From Deltaproteobacteria bacterium (GTDB lineage: Bacteria; Desulfobacterota; Syntrophobacteria; BM002), in contig CP070689.1 in assembly GCA_020353155.1 (NCBI GenBank), positions 2,429,279-2,468,594 of the forward strand: DNA of 39,316 nt, in the 5' to 3' direction. Below the pieces are notes generated by a model. It saw only the letters and a program-made list of their open reading frames with translations. It searched no databases and was not told the origin of the DNA. Of the stretch, positions 15,315 to 24,668 are shown piece by piece; within the stretch, counting starts at the first letter, position 1, and each line of letters opens with the position of its first letter. The translations under genes and the position numbers were made by a program.

Positions 15315-18300
15315 AACTCTCAGGTATCCCTTGAAAATCGACTGATATTATTTTGGAGATACCAGGCTCCTCCATGGTAACACCGAGAAGGATGTCTGAG
15401 ATCTCCATGGTTCGCTTATTGTGTGTAACCAAGATAATTTGCGACTCCTGGCTAATCCTCTTGAGCACCTCGATAAAGCGGTCTATGTTGGCGTCATCCA
15501 GGGGGGCGTCGACCTCATCCAGAATGCAAAATGGACTAGGCTTGATCATATATAGCGAGAAAAGGAGTGCTCCTGCAGCCAGGGCCTTCTCCCCGCCGGA
15601 AAGCAGACTCATGCTGGTCAACTTTTTGCCAGGAGGATGCACGAATATTTCCACGCCAGCTTCTAAGGGATCTCGGTCTGAGGACAGCTCCAAATGACCT
15701 GTACCTCCGTTGAAAAGAAGAGGAAAAACCTCAGAAAGCTTGCGATTTACCGCCTCAAGTGTCTTAAGAAAACGCTTCCGGGTGGTTCGGTTTATGCGGG
15801 ATATGGCCTTGTTTAAACCCTCCAGTGATTGAATCAGGTCATCTCTCTGGCCGGTGAGGAATTGGTGCCGCTGTTGCTGTTCTTCGTATTCTTCAATAGC
15901 TGTCAGGTTCACCTCGCCAATCCGTGCTACCCGATCGCGGAGTCGCTGCAGTTTTACTTCCAGTCTTTCAAGATCCACTGGTTCTTCTGAATCTGGGGGG
16001 GGCTCAGCGGTGATATCCATATGATAATGCTCTTGAATCTGGTGGACGAGATACTGAATCTTCAGTTTGAGCTCGGTGATTTCTTGGCGCAAATTCTGAA
16101 TTGCTTGCTCCTTTTCTCTGTCCTCCTTAATCAATTGGATTCTGCGCGATTCCAGCTCGTGCTGCTGGTCTTCAAACTTACGCCATTCATCCTCTTCAGC
16201 CCTGAGACTTGCTTCTCGCTCCACCGATTGCTTCTGTGCTAGCTCCAAACGCTCTTGGATTGCAATCTTTTCTTGCGACAGCAGTTCTATTTGCTGTTGA
16301 CAGTTTTTCCTTTCCTCTCGGAGCTGTTCGACTCGCCGTCGAGTTTCAGCGTAGTACTCTTCCAACTGCTTGTAACTTGAGCGGGCTGCCTCTTGCTTCT
16401 CAGTTAGTGCGCCTACTGAGACCTGCTGAGCCGTTACCTTTTCTTGGAGGTGATCCACTATGTCTTCCACTTCTTGTCTTTGATGTCGTATCTCTGCCAA
16501 ATCTCCTTCCAATGCTTGTTGCCTTTTTTCTAGAGACTCAAGTTCCTGATCACTTTGGCTGAGTTCGACATGCAACTGGGTGACCTCCTCTTCTTCATGT
16601 TCTTTTTCCATTTCCACTAATGTAATCCGCTCGGTAATTCTCTCCTCCTCTGTCTCTAAACGGTAATGTTCCTTTTCTTGCTCGAGACTCTGATCACGGC
16701 GTTGCTGTTTTTCCTCTTGAATTGACTGCAAATCAGAGGCGGTCTGGGCAAGTTGTTCATCAAGTTCCCGGAGCTTGGACCGTTTTGTGCCTAATTTGCT
16801 CTCTGACTCAGAAACCCTCTCCTCAAGATCCTTCCTCTGTTCCTGCTTTTCCAAGATACTTATTTGCTGCTCCGGGCTTCCTCCCCAGAGGGTTCCATCC
16901 TGGGCTACCAAGTCCCCTTCGGATGTCACCAGGACAAAAGAATTGGGGTGGGACTGCCACCAGGATAGGGCCTGCTGCAGATCGTTGCAGAACATTACCT
17001 CGGACAGCAGGTGGTCGACAACTGGCTCGTATCCAGGTTTGGGCCTCACTAATCTGGCAAGGGGTACCGGACCGTCTCCGCTAATTGCAGGTTTTGGATT
17101 TTGATTGGTGACCGATAAGGGAATGAAATGATTACGCCCTGTGCCAGTACGCTTGAGGTGCTCCAAGGCAGCACAAGCATCTCCGACTGAATCCACTACC
17201 AAGGCCTGCAAACGGCCACCCAAAACCGCCTCGACCGCTTGTCGATGGTTCGCATCTACTTCCAGCATTTCTGCCACTGCTCCCCTGATGTTACACTTGA
17301 GCTCATCCTCATCGCGGGCCTTCATCAGTTCCCTAACTGCATCGCTAAACCAGGCATAGGAACTCTCCATCTCTACTAGAACTTGCAGTTGGGACTGTTG
17401 CTGGTGGTAGGTGCTTTCCAGACTATTTATAGCTTCGGTGCACTCATCTCGGGCTTGATCTAGTTCTTGCTTTTTCTTATTTAGTGCGTCAGCTTGAGCA
17501 GAAAGCTCATCGAGTTTTCTCTCAATAGCATTTTTTTTGTTTTCAAGGTTTTCCCTGAGTGGCTGCAAGCGCGCAAGTTTTTCCGTGAGTTCCTGGTATT
17601 CAGATTTGCGCCGGCTTTGGCGGCGATCAATATCCTCGAGATGCTTACGCATTGACATTTGGGCATTGCGCACCTGGGCCATCTCGCCTAGCAGATCAAC
17701 AAGTTCACCTTTTCCCAGATCCAGCTCATCTGTCAACTGATTCAAACGCGATTTCTCTCGGTCTAGTTCCTCCTCCAGCTCCTGGGCTAGAACTTCTGCC
17801 TTGGAACTTTCCTCTGCCAAATCACGCTGTTTTTTAGTAAGGCGATCTCTTTCCTCAGCCAGGTTCTTGCGGCGATCCTCTTGCTGCTCAATCTCCTTGA
17901 TCAAGCGCTGTTGTCTCTCCTGCAGTTCTTGGCTTTGCCGTTGTAAGTGGAGGAGGCTGTTTTCGTCGCTGCTGATCGAATTTTTGATCTGAAACAGAGT
18001 TTCTCTTCGTTCTCTTAAATTTTCTCCAATTTCATGCATCTGGGTGGAACGGTCTGTCAATTCGGCGTCCAGCCTCCCCAATTGCGCCGACCGCTCAGCT
18101 TGTCGGTCATTAAAGGAGGTGAGATCTTGCTCCGACCGCTGTAGATCCTGGTTGTATTGTCCATAACGATATAGTGCTCGGGTGATTTCAATTTGTTTAA
18201 TTTCTTTTCTAAGGGTCCGGTAGCGGTTTGCTCGCTGAGCCTGACGTTTAAGGCTGGAAAGATGGCGTGAAACTTCGGCAATGATGTCACCAAGGCGGAG

Positions 18301-18873
18301 AAGGTTTTGCCTAGTAAGCTCAATTTTGCGGAGAGCGGCTTTCTTCCTTATTTTAAACTTGGTAATCCCCGCGGCTTCTTCGATGAGAGCGCGAATGTCT
18401 TCTGGCTTAGATTCTACCACGGTACTTATCTTGCCTTGTTCGATAATGGCGTAGTGACGATGACCAACACCCACATCCATGAACAGCCTGCTAATGTCCA
18501 TTCTACGGCAAGGTACTTTGTTAATGAGGTATTCACTTTCCCCTGAACGAAAGAGGCGGCGGGTAACCATGATCTCGGTGTGTTCGTGGTAGGGCGGAGG
18601 CGCTTTGCCTTCCTCATTGGAGAGAACAAGTGACACCTCAGTAAAATTCAATGACGGTCGCCCATTTGCTCCGCCGAATATGACCTCCTCCATTAATCTG
18701 CCTCGGAGCTGTTTGGCGCTTTGTTCTCCCAGAACCCAGCGAATTGCATCAACAATGTTGCTCTTGCCACAACCATTGGGTCCCACTACCGCACAAATCC
18801 CGGTGGAGAAGCTGATGGTGGCTTTGTCGACGAAAGATTTAAATCCGAAGAGTTCTAGCTGTTTAATGTGCAT
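15295..18873 (-). CDS. smc: Chromosome segregation protein SMC
   Basis: SMC is the ATPase that extrudes and organises chromosomal DNA together with ScpA and ScpB. The 1192-residue product is full length. It has Walker A GPNGCGKSN (residues 31-39), two very long coiled coils (about 165-500 and 670-1010, rich in E, Q, L and R), a hinge between them (about 510-660, including GAVAEMLEVDANHRQAVEAVLGGRLQALVV), the ABC signature LLSGGEKALAA, and Walker B CILDEVDAPLDD. It is followed by ftsY with a 20-bp overlap. Upstream lies the 0.85-kb gene-free, structured stretch. Confidence 0.99.
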   Translation of the reverse strand: MHIKQLELFGFKSFVDKATISFSTGICAVVGPNGCGKSNIVDAIRWVLGEQSAKQLRGRLMEEVIFGGANGRPSLNFTEVSLVLSNEEGKAPPPYHEHTEIMVTRRLFRSGESEYLINKVPCRRMDISRLFMDVGVGHRHYAIIEQGKISTVVESKPEDIRALIEEAAGITKFKIRKKAALRKIELTRQNLLRLGDIIAEVSRHLSSLKRQAQRANRYRTLRKEIKQIEITRALYRYGQYNQDLQRSEQDLTSFNDRQAERSAQLGRLDAELTDRSTQMHEIGENLRERRETLFQIKNSISSDENSLLHLQRQSQELQERQQRLIKEIEQQEDRRKNLAEERDRLTKKQRDLAEESSKAEVLAQELEEELDREKSRLNQLTDELDLGKGELVDLLGEMAQVRNAQMSMRKHLEDIDRRQSRRKSEYQELTEKLARLQPLRENLENKKNAIERKLDELSAQADALNKKKQELDQARDECTEAINSLESTYHQQQSQLQVLVEMESSYAWFSDAVRELMKARDEDELKCNIRGAVAEMLEVDANHRQAVEAVLGGRLQALVVDSVGDACAALEHLKRTGTGRNHFIPLSVTNQNPKPAISGDGPVPLARLVRPKPGYEPVVDHLLSEVMFCNDLQQALSWWQSHPNSFVLVTSEGDLVAQDGTLWGGSPEQQISILEKQEQRKDLEERVSESESKLGTKRSKLRELDEQLAQTASDLQSIQEEKQQRRDQSLEQEKEHYRLETEEERITERITLVEMEKEHEEEEVTQLHVELSQSDQELESLEKRQQALEGDLAEIRHQRQEVEDIVDHLQEKVTAQQVSVGALTEKQEAARSSYKQLEEYYAETRRRVEQLREERKNCQQQIELLSQEKIAIQERLELAQKQSVEREASLRAEEDEWRKFEDQQHELESRRIQLIKEDREKEQAIQNLRQEITELKLKIQYLVHQIQEHYHMDITAEPPPDSEEPVDLERLEVKLQRLRDRVARIGEVNLTAIEEYEEQQQRHQFLTGQRDDLIQSLEGLNKAISRINRTTRKRFLKTLEAVNRKLSEVFPLLFNGGTGHLELSSDRDPLEAGVEIFVHPPGKKLTSMSLLSGGEKALAAGALLFSLYMIKPSPFCILDEVDAPLDDANIDRFIEVLKRISQESQIILVTHNKRTMEISDILLGVTMEEPGISKIISVDFQGIPESYGQMVQ

Positions 18874-19020
18874 GGGGCTTTTGATAAAAGGACAGGTCCG
18901 AGTGTGAACGGATTGTCCGGTGTGGGCTGTTTTTTGATTTCATGGTGGTTTGGCCAGTTCCTCAAAAAAATCACCGAATGCTAACAAAAAGGCAGAACCT
19001 TGTAAAGGGATTCTTCTTGT

Positions 19021-19066
19021 AGGAGTTTCCCCAAAAATGTCGGCCTCTTGGCTATGAATTGAGGCC
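19021..19066. repeat. Dispersed 45-bp repeat, second copy
   Basis: This copy matches 2546-2590 at roughly 37 of 45 positions, sharing AGGAGTTT, CAAAAATGT, CCTC, TGGCTAT and ATTGAG in the same order and spacing. It contains a 6-bp hairpin (GGCCTC with GAGGCC) that is weaker in the first copy. Confidence 0.75.
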
Positions 19067-19189
19067 GCCCCCTCCCTTATTCCGCCTTCGGCGGGCCAGG
19101 GGCTCCCCCAGTCCGCCGTAGGCGGAGAAGTGGCTCAGGCCTTCCGCCAGCCACTCAGAAGAGACACCAGGAAACCTCGTCAAGGAGTA

Positions 19190-19500
19190 ACTAGTCACAG
19201 GAAGGGCAGGGTGAGCTGCGAGGGAAACAGCATCGGAGCAACCGGTGCGAAGCCTCCGCTGCTTTAGAGGACCACCATTTGCATCGGCGCGAGGATAGTC
19301 CAACCGGCCTAACCCGGATGTTCCATGAATTGCTGCGGCGAGACCGCGAAGATGGGTGTGCCACCGGGCAACCGCAGGGTGTTGGATTCGAGGCGTACCT
19401 GAACGGTACGTCGCAGGGTTCCACACCCGAGGACGCCCGGAAGGACGGCCATATCAGTGGTCGCAGCAAGCTATTCATAGAACATCCGGGTTATAGGTAA
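19190..19500 (+). ncRNA. Candidate structured noncoding RNA of unknown class
   Basis: Nested complementary segments suggest a folded RNA. In the 5' domain AGCTGCGAGG (19214 on) pairs with CCTCCGCTGCT around an inner hairpin CATCGG-AGCAA-CCGGTG, whose U-G pair favours the plus strand. A hairpin with GGA-TAG-TCC sits near 19291. A long helix pairs AACCCGGATGTTC (19311-19323) with GAACATCCGGGTT (19480-19492), then ATGAAT with ATTCAT and GCTGCG with CGCAGC. Inside it are GGGTGTG/CACACCC (19354/19422) and CGTACC/GGTACG (19394/19405). CCGGGC (19364-19369) can pair with GCCCGG (19435-19440) to form a pseudoknot. I do not recognise the class; HEARO/omega-RNA is only a possibility. Strand and ends are uncertain. 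Confidence 0.5.
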
Positions 19501-19727
19501 TTCATGGATGGCAGCGACTATGCTGCTTTACCGAGTAGCTTACCCTGGCGATACTAGACAGTCACCACAGTAATTGGGCAAATTCTAAGACAAAAAATCG
19601 GAAAACTCCTGATTGACTTGTTCCTGCTTAATGGCGAATGGTGGTGGAAATGTGAGGGCAAGACGGGCACAGACACCGCTACCGAGGAGAGTATCTATGA
19701 AACTTCAAAGTTTGTTCAATACTAAGA

Positions 19728-21794
19728 TCAAATGACGATGCGTGAGAAGTCCGCCATTTGTTGAAAAAGGTTGGCTAACCGTGTGAGTAAGGCCAATCTG
19801 TTCTGCCTCAAGGCCAAGTCCTCATCCAGGACCAAAACCTCATCAAAGAAACCATCTATTGGAGCTTTCAGTTGACTCAGTCGGTTCAACACCGCATCGT
19901 AGTCCCTGGCGGCCAAAGGCTTTTCTAGGTCCTGTTCACAGGCGATCAGATCCCCATACAAGTCTTTCTCTGCTTGGCTGACGAATCTTTCCGGATCGAC
20001 TGGCAAATCAACCGGTTCCTTCAAGATGTTAACCACTCTTTTGACTGTCCCCAGCAAGGGTTCAAAGTGCTCTTGTTCTTTGAAACTCTCCAGAGTTCTG
20101 ATTTTTGCCACCGTCTCGACCAAGGGATCGAGATGATGGGCAAGTACCGCCTCCACAACATTTTGTGGAAGTCCCTGGCCGATGAGGAAGTGCTGCAACC
20201 TCCTTTTGAAGAATTCCAGCACCGCTTGATGGGTCTGGTCAGCAGGTTCGGTAAGCTTTCCGTCCAAACCCTCAATGGCTTTACTTATCAGTTCAGAGAG
20301 AGATAAGGAGAGGTCTTTTTCCAATATAATGCGAATAATTCCCAAGGCTTGGCGTCGTAAAGCGAAGGGATCGGTAGTTCCAGTCGGCATCTGACCGATA
20401 CCGAAACAGCCAACAACGGTGTCCAGCTTATCGGATATGCTCACGAGGGAGCCAGCCATACCAGAGGGGAGTTGGCCACCCGCATGGGTTGGCAAGTAAT
20501 GCTCGTAAATGGCTTCAGCCACTGCCTCGTTTTCCTTGGCAAGTTGAGCATAGGCGCGGCCCATGATTCCCTGCAACTCGGGGAATTCACCCACAGTGCC
20601 GGTCACCAGGTCGGCCTTGCATAAATAGGCAGCTCTGCTAACTGTCGCCTTGTCATTCGGTGCCACCTGATCAGCCATATATTCAGCCAGTGTTTTGAAG
20701 CGCTCCAGCTTTTCGTAAGAGGTGCCGAGCTTGGAGTGGAATACTACTTCTTTGAGCTCCTCGACCCTGTCGTCAAGGGAGACTTTCTGATCTTCCACGT
20801 AATAGAAACGGGCATCCTCAAGACGGGCCCGAAGCACGTATTCGTTACCCAGGGCGACAATTTGAGGATCGCGGGTCAGGGTGTTGTTGACCGTGACAAA
20901 ATAGGGCATCAGTTTGCCTGCGTTGTCAAGCACTGCGAAGTAACGCTGGTGTGCTCGCATGGCAGTAATCAGGACTTCCTGCGGCAGCTCGAGGTAGTGC
21001 TGGTCGAAACTGCCGCAAACTGCAGTGGGATACTCCACCAGCTGCACCACCTCAGCCAAGAGATCTTCATCCTCACGGATATTGCCATTTTTTTCCTTGG
21101 CGCAACCAGCAACAATCTCTCGTATTCTTTCCCTGCGCTCCTCTATGTCTACGATTACAAATCTTTCGCGCAGAGCCTCCACATAGCCGTTAATGTCAGT
21201 AACCTCGAAAGGACCGGGGCTCATGAAGCGGTGTCCGTAAGAGGTGCTGCCACTTGTGACGTTACCATAAGTGAAGGGGACCACTTCCTTGCCCAAAAGG
21301 GCAACCATCCAGTGTATGGGGCGGGCAAAGGTAACTTTTAGATCACCCCAGCGCATAGACTTGGGAAAGGGTATATCTGCGATGAGATTCGCCAGCACTC
21401 CACCCAAAAGCTCGACAGTAGAGACACCAGACTCGTGGCGGCTAACTACCACGTACTCACCTCTACGTGTTTCCTTTATCTGAAGTTCTTCGGGGCTAAC
21501 CCCCTGGGATTTGGCAAAACCGAGAGCGGCCTGGGTGGGATTTCCTGCCTCGTCAAAGGCGGCATCCTTAGGCGGGCCAGTGATTTCAACAGTCTGAGCC
21601 TCTTGTTTTTCGGCCACATCTTTGATCACCCAGACCAAACGTCTTGGGGTAGCCATGGTCCGGATGGTTCCGTGGCCCACTCGCTTATCCGACAGGAATT
21701 TACTCATCATAGTAGCCATGGCATCCAGGGCTGGCTGGATGTAGCTGGCTGGAATTTCCTCGGTGCCGATCTCAAGTAAAAAGTCGCTTGCCAT
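19728..21794 (-). CDS. glyS: Glycine--tRNA ligase beta subunit
   Basis: GlyS is the tRNA-binding and editing-like subunit of the heterotetrameric bacterial GlyRS; it acts with GlyQ to charge tRNA(Gly). The 688-residue product is full length, beginning with the typical DFLLEIGTEEIPASYI and containing PTHAGGQLPSGMAGSLVSISDKLDTVVG-type sequence (about residues 438-465) and TDPFALRRQALGIIRI. The C-terminal third is the helical anticodon-binding region. It lies 62 bp after glyQ and is surely cotranscribed with it. Confidence 0.98.
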   Translation of the reverse strand: MASDFLLEIGTEEIPASYIQPALDAMATMMSKFLSDKRVGHGTIRTMATPRRLVWVIKDVAEKQEAQTVEITGPPKDAAFDEAGNPTQAALGFAKSQGVSPEELQIKETRRGEYVVVSRHESGVSTVELLGGVLANLIADIPFPKSMRWGDLKVTFARPIHWMVALLGKEVVPFTYGNVTSGSTSYGHRFMSPGPFEVTDINGYVEALRERFVIVDIEERRERIREIVAGCAKEKNGNIREDEDLLAEVVQLVEYPTAVCGSFDQHYLELPQEVLITAMRAHQRYFAVLDNAGKLMPYFVTVNNTLTRDPQIVALGNEYVLRARLEDARFYYVEDQKVSLDDRVEELKEVVFHSKLGTSYEKLERFKTLAEYMADQVAPNDKATVSRAAYLCKADLVTGTVGEFPELQGIMGRAYAQLAKENEAVAEAIYEHYLPTHAGGQLPSGMAGSLVSISDKLDTVVGCFGIGQMPTGTTDPFALRRQALGIIRIILEKDLSLSLSELISKAIEGLDGKLTEPADQTHQAVLEFFKRRLQHFLIGQGLPQNVVEAVLAHHLDPLVETVAKIRTLESFKEQEHFEPLLGTVKRVVNILKEPVDLPVDPERFVSQAEKDLYGDLIACEQDLEKPLAARDYDAVLNRLSQLKAPIDGFFDEVLVLDEDLALRQNRLALLTRLANLFQQMADFSRIVI

Positions 21795-21856
21795 AAAATC
21801 TCCCCCGATTCCTTTTCATTGTCACTGGTTATGAAAAACTACCTCTGTGATCCGGT

Positions 21857-22738
21857 CTATTGTTTTTTCCAGCGGTTCAGTAAGGGGTAACCCATCTCCT
21901 CACGCTGCTCCAAATAACCCTGCGCTGCAAGTCGAGCTAGATTTCTTACTCTACCTATGTAGTTGGTGCGCTCGGCCACACTGATGGCTCCCCGGGCATC
22001 CAACAAGTTGAATGTATGGGAACACTTCAGACAATAGTCATAGGTTGGCAGTACCAATTTACGCTCATTCATACGGATGGCCTCGGCCTCATACATGTTG
22101 AAGAGCTTAAAAAGCATGTCCACATCTGCTTCGTCGAAATTATAGTAGGAAAACTCCACTTCCCATTTATGATGGACATCTCCATAAGTGATTTCTTCGT
22201 TCCATTTCAGGTCGAAAAGATTATCTACTCCCTGGAGGTACATGGCGATACGTTCGAGGCCATAAGTGAGTTCTCCCGAAATGGGGTCCAGTGGCATACC
22301 TCCCGCATGCTGAAAGTAAGTGAACTGAGTGATTTCCATGCCGTCCAGCCAGACCTCCCAACCAAGTCCTGAGGCGCCTAGGGTGGGTGATTCCCAATCG
22401 TCCTCCACAAAGCGAATATCATGGTCCAATGGATCGATGCCGAAAGTCCTCAGACTTTCCAGGTACAGTTCCTGGATATCCATGGGAGATGGTTTGAGTA
22501 TTACCTGATACTGGTAGTAGTGCTGGAGACGGTTGGGATTTTCGCCGTAACGTCCGTCAGTAGGCCGGCGGGAGGGTTCTACGTAGGCGACATTGTAAGG
22601 TTCAGGACCCAGACATCTGAGCAAGGTGGCTGGGTTGAAGGTGCCGGCGCCCACTTCGATATCATAGGGCTGTTGAATGATACAACCGTAATCGTGCCAA
22701 TATTTTTCAATAGCTAAAATCAATTCCTGAAAGGTCAT
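21857..22738 (-). CDS. glyQ: Glycine--tRNA ligase alpha subunit
   Basis: GlyQ is the class II catalytic subunit that forms glycyl-adenylate. The 293-residue product has the family start ([23 protein letters not shown] split here), the [14 protein letters not shown] motif, [18 protein letters not shown], and [18 protein letters not shown], the motif 3-like segment. An AAGGAG lies 7 nt before the ATG. A sigma70-like promoter with 17-bp spacing is visible at 22783-22811. The alpha/beta type of GlyRS is typical of most Gram-negative bacteria and fits the proposed taxonomy. Confidence 0.98.
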   Translation of the reverse strand: MTFQELILAIEKYWHDYGCIIQQPYDIEVGAGTFNPATLLRCLGPEPYNVAYVEPSRRPTDGRYGENPNRLQHYYQYQVILKPSPMDIQELYLESLRTFGIDPLDHDIRFVEDDWESPTLGASGLGWEVWLDGMEITQFTYFQHAGGMPLDPISGELTYGLERIAMYLQGVDNLFDLKWNEEITYGDVHHKWEVEFSYYNFDEADVDMLFKLFNMYEAEAIRMNERKLVLPTYDYCLKCSHTFNLLDARGAISVAERTNYIGRVRNLARLAAQGYLEQREEMGYPLLNRWKKQ

Positions 22739-22782
22739 GGGAGACTCCTTAAAGAGAGGATGAGGATATGGGTTAAGGAGCT

Positions 22783-22811
22783 AAATTACCTTGCTGCCGG
22801 TTGTCTGTCAA
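22783..22811 (-). promoter_or_regulatory. Sigma70-like promoter of glyQS
   Basis: On the minus strand a perfect TTGACA (22806-22811) is followed after 17 bp by TAATTT (22783-22788). The expected start is about 37 nt before the glyQ ATG. The -35 is ideal and the -10 is only moderate. Confidence 0.55.
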
Positions 22812-22840
22812 GCCTATTGTCTAGGGCGTTTGCAATGCAA

Positions 22841-22908
22841 CTAGGCACTAAGCACCAGACAGTAGGCACCAGAATGATTCGAAATAGTGCCTAGTGCTTA
22901 CTGCCTAG
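22841..22908. repeat. Imperfect inverted repeat between recO and glyQ
   Basis: CTAGGCACTAAGCAC (22841-22855) is complementary to 22894-22908 with one mismatch, and extra AGGCACCAG/AGTGCCTAG words lie between. It is the same word family as the arms between gatC and gatA, 13 kb away. It may act as a transcript end for recO or as a stabilising hairpin; neither is shown. Confidence 0.7.
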
Positions 22909-22949
22909 TCCCCAGTGCTCTTCTGACCGCTGCCTGCTGATAAGAAAGG

Positions 22950-23732
22950 CTAGGGATTGACAGAACTGTTGGTTACTTCTAATGCGCCTATCTGATAGAG
23001 CAGCTTCAGAGACTTCAGATCTTTCTCTAGATGATGTCGGACAAGATCTAGGAGGAGAAAACGGCATTCATCCCGGGATTTACGATGAAACCTTAAGCGC
23101 CAGACTTTGCCGAGGGGTAGCTGTTGTGCTTGCCTCAGCAGCATAACAGTACCCAAAGAAAGTAGATAAACCTTTCCACCGGGGCGGTGATTTCCGCAGA
23201 GTAGCCCTCCCTGGGAAATAGAGAAAAACCAGCCTTGAGCAGAGGTCGAATCCCGGCCGCAGCGCAGGCATTTCTGTAGATTTGGCGCATAGCCGCTCAG
23301 ACTCAACATCCGCACGAGGAACAAAAAGGAGGAGTTTTCAGGTTCTCCTTTTCCCCCTAGCTCTTTAAGGTAGTGATTAAGCAAAGCAAAAAGGGTGGGA
23401 TTGGCCTGCCGTTCCGGTGACATTTCCAGCACAACCTCGCAGCTGAGGCTGGCATAGCCCAAACGTGTCACGTCGTTGCGGAGTTCTATGAAACCGTTTT
23501 TGAGTTCGCTGGCATCGATACGCACCAGCCCAGAGGATGATCTGTCCGCATAGGTAATAAGCACGTGGGAAAGGGGTTCTAGGGTGTGGACAAAACGTTT
23601 CTTACTGCGCCGTGCTCCTTTAGCAATACCGGTGAGTTGCCCCTGGCTTCTGCTGAAGAATGTGATCAAACGGTCCGATTCGCGGTAGTCTCTGGTGCGG
23701 AGAATGATCGCCTCATCTTGGCGAATGGTCAT
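22950..23732 (-). CDS. recO: DNA repair protein RecO
   Basis: RecO helps load RecA onto SSB-covered single-stranded DNA in the RecF pathway. The 260-residue product has the N-terminal OB fold (RQDEAIILRTRDYRESDRLI, GQLTGIAKGARRSKKRF) and a helical C-terminal domain with a zinc-type cluster, CLRCG followed by CGNH. The second pair is C-x2-H rather than the more common C-x2-C. Its ATG overlaps the rodZ stop (ATGA), so the two are translationally coupled. Confidence 0.96.
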   Translation of the reverse strand: MTIRQDEAIILRTRDYRESDRLITFFSRSQGQLTGIAKGARRSKKRFVHTLEPLSHVLITYADRSSSGLVRIDASELKNGFIELRNDVTRLGYASLSCEVVLEMSPERQANPTLFALLNHYLKELGGKGEPENSSFLFLVRMLSLSGYAPNLQKCLRCGRDSTSAQGWFFSISQGGLLCGNHRPGGKVYLLSLGTVMLLRQAQQLPLGKVWRLRFHRKSRDECRFLLLDLVRHHLEKDLKSLKLLYQIGALEVTNSSVNP

Positions 23733-24601
23733 TGTCTGTTCCCTGAGTCTCCCCCTTCAGAATCGGTTTCAAAGATCAGAGAGGGATCAGGCAGCTCCAG
23801 CCGTACAACCTTACCGCTTTCCCCCAGGGGTTTCAAAGGATTGTCATTAAGAAAGAGCCTTACTCCGCCAGCGTTCCCTACAAGCATCTCCAGGTTTGAT
23901 CTGGCCATCCAGGTTAGCTGTTCACCCGGCTGGAGCAGATACTCCCGTTCTCGGCTTCCATCGATGATGATGTGCAGCCATGTTTTTTCCAGCGCCTCAA
24001 CCCTGAGCACGAATGGCGCAGGGAGAGATTCAACAGGTGCTTTCCGGACGCTTGACTGAGGGCTGTCGCTTCCCCATTCAGTCCCAATCTCCTTAACAGC
24101 CTTTGTCTCCTCTTCAGAGGGTTGTTTCTCCTTCGGCTCAGAAGCTGAATCAGCTCTTGTAGTTTTCTGGCCTACTTCCACTGAGAGATACGATTTTCCC
24201 TCAGCGGGTGTCTTGGGCTGACGGTGCACATAGCTGGCGTGGGACCAGAGGAGCGCCAAACCCGCCAAGAGTCCAAGGGCTAGAAACAGAGCAAAGAACT
24301 TTTTCTTGGAGGATTTGGGGTGTAGCTTTTGGTGGAACTTCTCTAATGCTTCCTGCCGGGCACCCACTTCCTCGATAAGATCTTGGTATTCAACAATCAC
24401 ATCTTCCGGGTCAAGACCAATCCTCTGCGCATAGGCCCTGAGAAATCCCTTGATGAGGACAGGGGCGGGGAGCTGCTCGCCATCCCCCTCTTCGATGGCC
24501 TGAAGCATTTTCATGCTGATTCTGGTATCGGCAGCTACTTGTTGCAGACTTATTCCTCGTGCCTGCCGTTCTCCTCGCAGGAATTCACCCAGCCTTTTCA
24601 T
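23729..24601 (-). CDS. RodZ-like HTH transmembrane protein
   Basis: The 290-residue protein is of the RodZ type, which anchors the MreB cytoskeleton in rod-shaped cells. Residues 1-75 are a Cro-like helix-turn-helix (LGEFLRGERQARGISLQQVA). A KSSKKK stretch precedes one transmembrane segment (FFALFLALGLLAGLALLW). A disordered linker rich in E, K and S follows, then a C-terminal beta domain (DUF4115-like: EKTWLHIIIDGSREREYLLQ). I chose the ATG at 24601, preceded by GGTGAGG, over an upstream in-frame ATG at 24655; the 18 extra residues do not look like RodZ. Because rod-shape genes are absent nearby, I leave the gene symbol open. Confidence 0.88.
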   Translation of the reverse strand: MKRLGEFLRGERQARGISLQQVAADTRISMKMLQAIEEGDGEQLPAPVLIKGFLRAYAQRIGLDPEDVIVEYQDLIEEVGARQEALEKFHQKLHPKSSKKKFFALFLALGLLAGLALLWSHASYVHRQPKTPAEGKSYLSVEVGQKTTRADSASEPKEKQPSEEETKAVKEIGTEWGSDSPQSSVRKAPVESLPAPFVLRVEALEKTWLHIIIDGSREREYLLQPGEQLTWMARSNLEMLVGNAGGVRLFLNDNPLKPLGESGKVVRLELPDPSLIFETDSEGGDSGNRQ

Positions 24602-24668
24602 GACCTCACCACCTGTTGCAGAGCATGAAGCCAGCCTTAACCACAGAGGAAACACAACATATTTGAGA

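Larger units (their letters stand above)
18874..19727. other. Gene-free 0.85-kb stretch rich in hairpins
   Basis: No credible protein gene lies between smc and glyS. The part from 19021 to 19613 is bounded by AGGAGTTTCCCC (19021) and the inverted GGAAAACTCCTG (19602-19613). Its left third holds GGCCTC/GAGGCC (19042/19061), CCGCC/GGCGG (19082/19090 and 19113/19121) and the perfect AGTGGCT/AGCCACT (19129/19149). The middle is a candidate structured RNA. GCAGC/GCTGC (near 19511/19523) lies just beyond. 18874-19020 presumably holds the smc promoter; no clear one was seen. Confidence 0.7.

Noticed and set aside
19190-19500. Resemblance to RNase P RNA (GAGGATAGTCC, CACAGGAAGGGCAGGGTG and a GAAC..CGGGTTATAGG end)
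   Set aside because: The three look-alike segments are in the wrong order and spacing for bacterial RNase P, and the distance from the first to the end is too short. The likeness is probably chance.
19052-19500. Open frames of 124, 95 and 73 codons on both strands in the smc-glyS gap
   Set aside because: They overlap one another, have no convincing ribosome-binding site, resemble no known family and coincide with strong stem-forming segments.
14256-23732. tRNA-like GGTCGAATCC/GTTCGA fragments in ftsY and recO
   Set aside because: They lie in conserved coding sequence and are not flanked by acceptor or anticodon stems; no tRNA gene was found anywhere in the window.
24602-24655. Upstream ATG start for the RodZ-like protein (18 extra residues)
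   Set aside because: The HTH domain of the family begins at the ATG at 24601, which is preceded by GGTGAGG; the added residues do not look like RodZ.
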